From the NCBI GenBank assembly GCA_031269875.1, contig JAISYM010000105.1, positions 1 through 38,389 on the forward strand: 38,389 nucleotides of DNA, in the 5' to 3' direction. The notes beneath the pieces are model-generated. The model did no database searches, was not told the origin of the DNA, and worked only from the letters and a program-made list of their open reading frames with translations. The position numbers and the translations under genes were made by a program. The DNA is from Synergistaceae bacterium. Lineage in GTDB: Bacteria; Synergistota; Synergistia; Synergistales; Synergistaceae. Positions 34,302 to 38,389 of the stretch are shown here, in pieces (position 1 is the stretch's first letter; each line of letters opens with the position of its first letter).

Positions 34302-37300
34302 TCAGGATTTGAGCGCATCCTGAACATTTGCTTCACGCTCTTTGGTCCCGCCAGCAAGAAGGTAATCCGAGAGCCTACTAGCCAGCGTTATCGCTTTCTC
34401 GTATTCGTAGGATTTTACGAGGAGGCATGTTTCGCGCAATAGGTCCTCCGTGTACTCGTCGAAAGCGGCCATTACGAGTTCGGACACGATGTCTTCCGCG
34501 TCGTCGCTTCTGCCGTCCAGACACGCCGCCTTGAGCTCGTCCAGTCTTTGAGCTATCTCTCCGGCGCCAGTAGGTATCTTTTCCTTTTCTTCCTCGCGCA
34601 TCAGCGGCGTCCCAAGCAGCGCGTCACGGAGGGCCGTCATTTCGCCGCATATAGCGTCTGTCTCGCGGACGCATTTATTACGGTTCCCGGACTTCGCCGC
34701 GCGCTCCAGCTCGTATGCCCACTTCGATATTTTCTCCGCTCCGATGTTGGCGAACGCGCTTTTCATCGCGTGCATGCGAATCGAGTATTCGCCCCAGTCC
34801 CCTTTCGCTTCATATCTCCTGATTTCATCGACATAGACGCCGATATCTCCGCACGCCTGACGCAGAATATTGATGTAGATGCTTTTTTCGCCTCCGACGT
34901 TCGCGACCCCCTTTTGCACGTCAAGCCCTTTCAAGCCGGACAACTCACAGATCAGCGCGTCGTATTCCGATATGTCTTCGGTCTTTTGGCATGGGTCGTC
35001 GTCGACCGCGGCTATTTTGCCGGGGAGCCATTTCAGGAGCGCGGAGTTGAGGGCTTCCGGGTCGATCGGTTTTGAGAGGACATCGTTCATGCCCGCTTTG
35101 ATAAACAGTTCGCCCGTTCCGGACACGACATTCGCCGAAAGCGCTATTATTGGGGTGTTCCGGCCTTCCCCATCCGGAAGCGCGCGAATTTGCGCGGTTG
35201 TTTCTACGCCGTCCATCTCCGGCATCATGTGATCCATAAATATCAGGTCAAAATTTTCGCCCTGAAGCATTCTCAGAGCCTCCGCGCCGCTTGTGACTGA
35301 ATCGGCCTTTATGTTGTGCTTGGCGAGATAGGCTGCCGTCACCTTGATGTTAATATTGTTGTCATCCACTACGAGAACCTTTACGCCGTCTTTCGCGACC
35401 GCGAATTTGTCTGAGGACATTTTCCCCACTTGGCTCGAATCACCCTCTATGAGAGGCAGCAATACGGTGAAAACAGTGCCTTGCCCGTACTCGCTCTCGA
35501 ATGTTATCTCCCCGCCCATCATTGTCACGAGGCTCTTCGTTATGGGGAGGCCCAGACCGGTCCCCGTGGTGTCGCGGTGAGTCTTGCGGTCGAATTGCGC
35601 GAAAACGTCGTAGAGCCTTGGAAAATGTTCCCTTTTTATCCCTATCCCGGTATCTTCCACTATAAAGACGATTAAGCTCTTGCCATTCTCCTCGATGGTC
35701 CTTACATCGAACCACACGCTGCCCTCTTTAGTATACTTAATCGCGTTGTTCAGCAGGTTTAACGCTATTTGGCGGATGCGTGTTTCGTCGCCGTAGATCA
35801 CGCGGGGGACGCCCTCGCCAAACGAGTACTCGAACCTGAGGTCCTTGGCATCGGCCATGAAGCGGCACACAGAGCACAGGTTGTCGCACATTTCGGACAG
35901 ATCGAAGTGGATGGGGAACAAATCCATCTTACCGGCCTCAACCTTCGAGAAGTCGAGGATATCGTTGATTATCTCCAAAAGGCCCTTCGACATCTTGCTT
36001 ATATCCTCGATATAGCCCCATTGCGTAGCGTCGAGGTTGTCCCGGCGAATCAAGTCGCTCATCCCTATGATGGCGTTCAAGGGAGTGCGTATCTCATGGC
36101 TCATGGTAGCCAAAAACCTGCTCTTTGCCTCGGAAGCCGCCTCCGCGGCCAGTGTCTGTATTTCCAATTCTCGGCTGTGCCTGTCCGCCTCGCGGATTTT
36201 TTGCTCTATGGCCTTGGATTCGCGCAAGTCACGCGCGTAGGAGACGACGCAATAGTTGTTCTCCTTCCAAGGCATCCGCACCATAGTTATCTCGACCGGC
36301 AGTTCGTCCCCATTGGCCGTCAGGTACATCCATTCGAAACGCTTATAGCCGGTCCCGATCGCTTGGCGGGCCATTTCCAGTATTTTATCCCGGCTCCTCT
36401 CGCCGTCGGGCTGGAACTCGGGCTGGAAATCATTAAAACGCTCCTGGATGTCGGAAATACCAGACGCGCCAAACATTGACAGAGCTTCCTGGTTGCAGTC
36501 CAGAATATTGTTATTTTCATCACGAAGCGTACAAGCCTGCGGCATGGCGTTCAGCATGATCTTAGTGCGCCTTTCTGTCTCATCCTCGATCGTTTTGAGC
36601 TTTCGCATATCCGTGGAATAGGCCATGAGGCGATATTCTTCCTTCCACGGGATACGCACAATAGTGGTCTCGAGCTGCAACGGGCTGCCGTCCTTCGTGA
36701 GACAGAGCCATTCAAACCGGGCGTGGCCGTGCCTGATCGCCGTCTTCGTGGCTTCGTCCATCAACGCGGAGGAGAGCTTGCCGTCGGGCTGATACTCCGG
36801 CACGAGCTTCATAAAATCCGCGCGGCTGAAATTTTCGGTTTTCTCGGCGAAACCAAACAATTCAAGTGATTTCTGGTTGCAATCAAGAATGTTGCCGCTC
36901 TCATCCCAGATGGAGCAAGCCAAAGGCGTCGCGTCCAGCACGCGGGACATGCGCAGGTCCGCCTCCTGTAGCATGAGGTCTTTGGCGCGCATATCCCTCC
37001 TGTCGAAGATATAGGCTATGATGCGCGTGTCACTGCCCCATTTGATGCGCATCAGGTGAATTTCGGCAGGCAGCTTTTCCCCATTTTTTGTCACATGCTC
37101 CCAATTAAATATCTTTCGCCCGTTTTCATAAGCCTCGCGCAGGAAACTCTTCGCTTTTTCCGTACTCAGCCTGCCGTCCGGCTGATATTTTGGCGATAAG
37201 TCAAAAAATAATCTGCTGTACTCCTCCTTGCTCTCGCATTCGTAGAGGTTGACCGCCTTCCAGTTAGAGTCGATGAGATTGAGATTCTCATCCCAAAAAT

Positions 37301-37748
37301 TACAGGCTACAGGCATAGTCTCCAGCATAATCTGGGTGCGCTCCTCGGCTTTGGCGTTTATCCACGAGGCCATGTCATGGAACAGTACGTACGCGCCGAC
37401 AAATGTTCTGTCGTCATCTAAGAGAGGGATGATTTGGAGCTTATATGGGCGCTCCGTGCCCCAGTCCGGGGAGCCGAGGCTGATATTTGTCTCTATGGGC
37501 TCCTTTGCGGCCTTGACTTCCCGGAAATAGCCTTCGGCTTTCTCGGGAAAATTGCCGCCTGTAAAGATACCGCGCATCTCTCTGATGTGACGGTCTTTGA
37601 TAGAGTTGTAATTCATAAACCCCGCAAGCCGCAAAAAAGAATTACTGCAACTGACAACATATCCATCCTCGTTCAAAAGGACGGAATGATTTAGGGTATT
37701 CGCGAGCAATATGCGCAGGTACTTTGCTTGTTTTAAACAATCACTCAT
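34302..37748 (-). CDS. Soluble hybrid sensor histidine kinase, PAS(4)-HisKA-HATPase-REC-HPt
   Basis: 1148 residues from ATG 37748, with GAGGTG 7 bases upstream. An N-terminal PAS-like domain (about 10-130) is followed by three homologous PAS repeats (about 138-255, 265-385, 397-512), each with a WDE/RDE-NxNxxDxN start, an FxPDG-type YQPDG motif and a WxxxTKxG strand. A coiled linker leads to HisKA with SHEIRTPLNAI (His551), then HATPase with NLLNNAIKYTKEG, VEDTGIGI and GTGLGL. The receiver has Asp839 in FMDHMMPEMDG, and a C-terminal HPt has His993 in RMHAMKSAFANIG. No membrane segment is visible, so signals are sensed in the cytosol. A 16-unit tetranucleotide tract lies 33 bases upstream. Confidence 0.93.
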   Translation of the reverse strand: MSDCLKQAKYLRILLANTLNHSVLLNEDGYVVSCSNSFLRLAGFMNYNSIKDRHIREMRGIFTGGNFPEKAEGYFREVKAAKEPIETNISLGSPDWGTERPYKLQIIPLLDDDRTFVGAYVLFHDMASWINAKAEERTQIMLETMPVACNFWDENLNLIDSNWKAVNLYECESKEEYSRLFFDLSPKYQPDGRLSTEKAKSFLREAYENGRKIFNWEHVTKNGEKLPAEIHLMRIKWGSDTRIIAYIFDRRDMRAKDLMLQEADLRMSRVLDATPLACSIWDESGNILDCNQKSLELFGFAEKTENFSRADFMKLVPEYQPDGKLSSALMDEATKTAIRHGHARFEWLCLTKDGSPLQLETTIVRIPWKEEYRLMAYSTDMRKLKTIEDETERRTKIMLNAMPQACTLRDENNNILDCNQEALSMFGASGISDIQERFNDFQPEFQPDGERSRDKILEMARQAIGTGYKRFEWMYLTANGDELPVEITMVRMPWKENNYCVVSYARDLRESKAIEQKIREADRHSRELEIQTLAAEAASEAKSRFLATMSHEIRTPLNAIIGMSDLIRRDNLDATQWGYIEDISKMSKGLLEIINDILDFSKVEAGKMDLFPIHFDLSEMCDNLCSVCRFMADAKDLRFEYSFGEGVPRVIYGDETRIRQIALNLLNNAIKYTKEGSVWFDVRTIEENGKSLIVFIVEDTGIGIKREHFPRLYDVFAQFDRKTHRDTTGTGLGLPITKSLVTMMGGEITFESEYGQGTVFTVLLPLIEGDSSQVGKMSSDKFAVAKDGVKVLVVDDNNINIKVTAAYLAKHNIKADSVTSGAEALRMLQGENFDLIFMDHMMPEMDGVETTAQIRALPDGEGRNTPIIALSANVVSGTGELFIKAGMNDVLSKPIDPEALNSALLKWLPGKIAAVDDDPCQKTEDISEYDALICELSGLKGLDVQKGVANVGGEKSIYINILRQACGDIGVYVDEIRRYEAKGDWGEYSIRMHAMKSAFANIGAEKISKWAYELERAAKSGNRNKCVRETDAICGEMTALRDALLGTPLMREEEKEKIPTGAGEIAQRLDELKAACLDGRSDDAEDIVSELVMAAFDEYTEDLLRETCLLVKSYEYEKAITLASRLSDYLLAGGTKEREANVQDALKS

Positions 37749-37936
37749 TGTTTGCACCTCGCAAGCACCTGCCCAGTTACCTGACTGACTGACTGACTGA
37801 CTGACTGACTGACTGACTGACTGACTGACTGACTGACTGACTGACAACTAAATGGTCTCAGCATGATGCTATCAGTATTCACAATGCGGCAAAAGGCCTT
37901 TTTTTTCAAAATATGTATGCACCTCACTGTTCGCAT
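37745..37936 (-). CDS. Leader ORF containing the tetranucleotide tract, overlapping the kinase start
   Basis: 63 codons from ATG 37936. The first 31 residues (IHILKKKAFCRIVN...) are followed by repeated SVSQ from the tract and end VTGQVLARCKQ. The stop TGA overlaps the kinase ATG (ATGA). GAGGTG at about 37925-37920 would serve a TTG start at codon 10 better than the ATG, which has no clear binding site. Whether the leader is translated is unproven; its role as a frame-dependent switch is inferred from geometry. Confidence 0.4.
   Translation of the reverse strand: MRTVRCIHILKKKAFCRIVNTDSIMLRPFSCQSVSQSVSQSVSQSVSQSVSQVTGQVLARCKQ
37781..37845. repeat. Perfect tetranucleotide microsatellite, 16 units
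   Basis: 65 bases of uninterrupted CTGA units on the plus strand (TCAG when read in the direction of the kinase gene): sixteen units plus one base. The four-base period is not a multiple of three, so each slippage event moves the reading frame. The unit reads as Ser-Val-Ser-Gln in all three frames and never creates a stop inside the tract. It is the only long microsatellite in the window. Confidence 0.97.
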
Positions 37937-38012
37937 AATTCATATTTTACTAACAAACCAATGATTAAAACCTGTATACACACTTGAAGTTATAAGACAT
38001 AGTGTATCCTAA

Positions 38013-38041
38013 ATTAATTTTAAATTAAATCAATCAGTCAA
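38013..38041 (-). promoter_or_regulatory. Weak promoter candidate for the leader-kinase transcript
   Basis: On the minus strand TTGACT (38041-38036, 5 of 6), a 17-base spacer and ATTAAT (38018-38013, 4 of 6), within the A+T-rich stretch. Transcription would begin about 70 bases before the leader ATG. In such A+T-rich DNA chance matches are common. Confidence 0.3.
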
Positions 38042-38091
38042 ATATCTATTTCTATATTAAGTAATTAACGCAATCATTTTTGAACATCGGA

Positions 38092-38267
38092 GTAGGGGAC
38101 GCCGCCCTCGGCGTCCCGTTGTGCCATCCCGCCGCGATACGCCGAAACAAACGGATATGGTTTGACATAATGACATATTCGCCAGGACATACGTTGGGAT
38201 TTACGTACTGATCGAGATGCCGAGGGCGGAGAGAAAACAGCGGGACACCGAGGGCGGCGTCCCCTAC
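38092..38267. repeat. MITE-like element with hairpin-forming inverted arms
   Basis: The left arm 38092-38122 (GTAGGGGACGCCGCCCTCGG...) and right arm 38237-38267 are inverted copies with two mismatches over 31 bases, around a 114-base core. Each arm also folds on itself: GGGACGCCG-CCCT-CGGCGTCCC in the left arm and the same with one G-T pair in the right arm. The core has no coding capacity. Confidence 0.75.
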
Positions 38268-38284
38268 GGAAATTCACGACATAT

Positions 38285-38300
38285 CCGCCAATATTGGCGG
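38285..38300. repeat. 16-bp perfect palindrome
   Basis: CCGCCAATATTGGCGG, self-complementary, lies between the right arm of the 38092-38267 element and the next GTAGGGG unit. It may be part of the same composite repeat. Confidence 0.6.
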
Positions 38301-38310
38301 GGATGATGAC

Positions 38311-38332
38311 GGACGCGCGGTCGCGCCCCTAC
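38311..38332 (-). repeat. Further GTAGGGG-type repeat unit at the end of the partial gene
   Basis: The minus strand reads GTAGGGGCGCGACCGCGCG followed by TCC, which begins like the arms at 38092 and 38267 and has its own self-complementary core. The TAG within its first bases supplies the stop codon of the partial gene. Confidence 0.5.
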
Positions 38333-38389
38333 ATATGTTTGTCCTCGTCGAGCAACTTGCGGAGCCGCTCTATTTCAGCATCTTTATCC
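38329..38389 (-). CDS. C-terminal end of an unidentified protein (runs off the right edge)
   Basis: The minus strand has an open frame from the window edge to TAG at 38331-38329, reading DKDAEIERLRKLLDEDKHM. The heptad-like spacing of Ile, Leu and Leu and the charges suggest a C-terminal coiled coil. The last codons lie at the boundary of a dispersed repeat, so the natural end may have been replaced. Too short for family assignment; a transposase or regulator is possible. Confidence 0.4.
   Translation of the reverse strand, partial: DKDAEIERLRKLLDEDKHM

Larger units (their letters stand above)
37849..38389. other. A+T-rich upstream region of the kinase leader, then repeats
   Basis: 37937-38091 is strikingly A+T-rich compared with the rest and holds the likely kinase promoter. 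38092-38332 holds GTAGGGG hairpin repeats. No complete gene is visible; a partial one reaches in from the right edge. Confidence 0.6.

Noticed and set aside
37781-37845. CRISPR array
   Set aside because: The unit is four bases with no spacers; it is a simple microsatellite.
37751-37847. Kinase start at the TTG just before the tetranucleotide tract, giving an (SVSQ)n N-terminus in the present state
   Set aside because: No ribosome binding site precedes that TTG and a TAG lies directly upstream in frame; ATG 37748 has GAGGTG 7 bases before it.

Overview
The window looks like chromosomal DNA of a flagellated anaerobic bacterium with a Gram-negative-type gene set. Gene content and protein style (uvrB-uvrA-rlmB, an F-type ATP synthase with a sodium-type c subunit, motAB, overlapping house-keeping genes, high-GC coding DNA) fit Synergistota best. 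That assignment is my inference; no 16S gene or other marker is present.

Layout. Position 1-60 holds the N-terminus of a probable transposase running off the left edge. 286-1838 (+) is a cluster of three small exported or membrane-anchored proteins, the first with its ribosome binding site inside a hairpin and the second with ACG where a start codon is expected. 1846-4118 (-) encodes an uncharacterised protein, a flippase-like membrane protein and an isoprenylcysteine-methyltransferase-like enzyme. 4246-11053 (+) is uvrB-uvrA-rlmB followed by an HD-GYP response regulator. 11382-11750 is a small unknown membrane protein gene between two inverted copies of a ~100-bp MITE-like repeat. 12033-18827 (+) is the complete ATP synthase operon atpB-E-F-H-A-G-D-C-I; a third copy of the repeat fills the atpD-atpC gap and atpI is last instead of first. 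motA and motB follow at once (18861-20476). On the minus strand, 32039 down to 20697 is a tightly packed ten-gene run: transketolase, trmI, queH, an AIR-synthase-like protein, an M24 peptidase, mltG, a small DUF4911-like protein, tldD, ftsK and thiN.

The right end (32246-37936) is a signalling island. A HPt protein and a GGDEF response regulator (+) converge, with overlapping 3' ends, on a minus-strand pair: a 1148-residue soluble hybrid histidine kinase (PAS-PAS-PAS-PAS-HisKA-HATPase-REC-HPt) and a single-domain response regulator. Upstream of the kinase lies a perfect run of sixteen tetranucleotide units (37781-37845). It sits inside a 63-codon leader ORF whose stop codon overlaps the kinase start codon (ATGA). 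Changing the unit number by one or two would switch the leader among three states: stop-start coupling to the kinase (present state), in-frame fusion to the kinase, or termination just after the tract. This is the layout of a contingency (phase-variation) locus controlling a central signalling kinase, and it is the most interesting item here.

The far right (38092-38389) carries GTAGGGG hairpin repeats and the C-terminal end of an unidentified protein. Together the genes suggest linked control of c-di-GMP (one cyclase, one HD-GYP phosphodiesterase), motility (MotAB) and ion-gradient energetics. I saw no tRNA, rRNA or CRISPR array.
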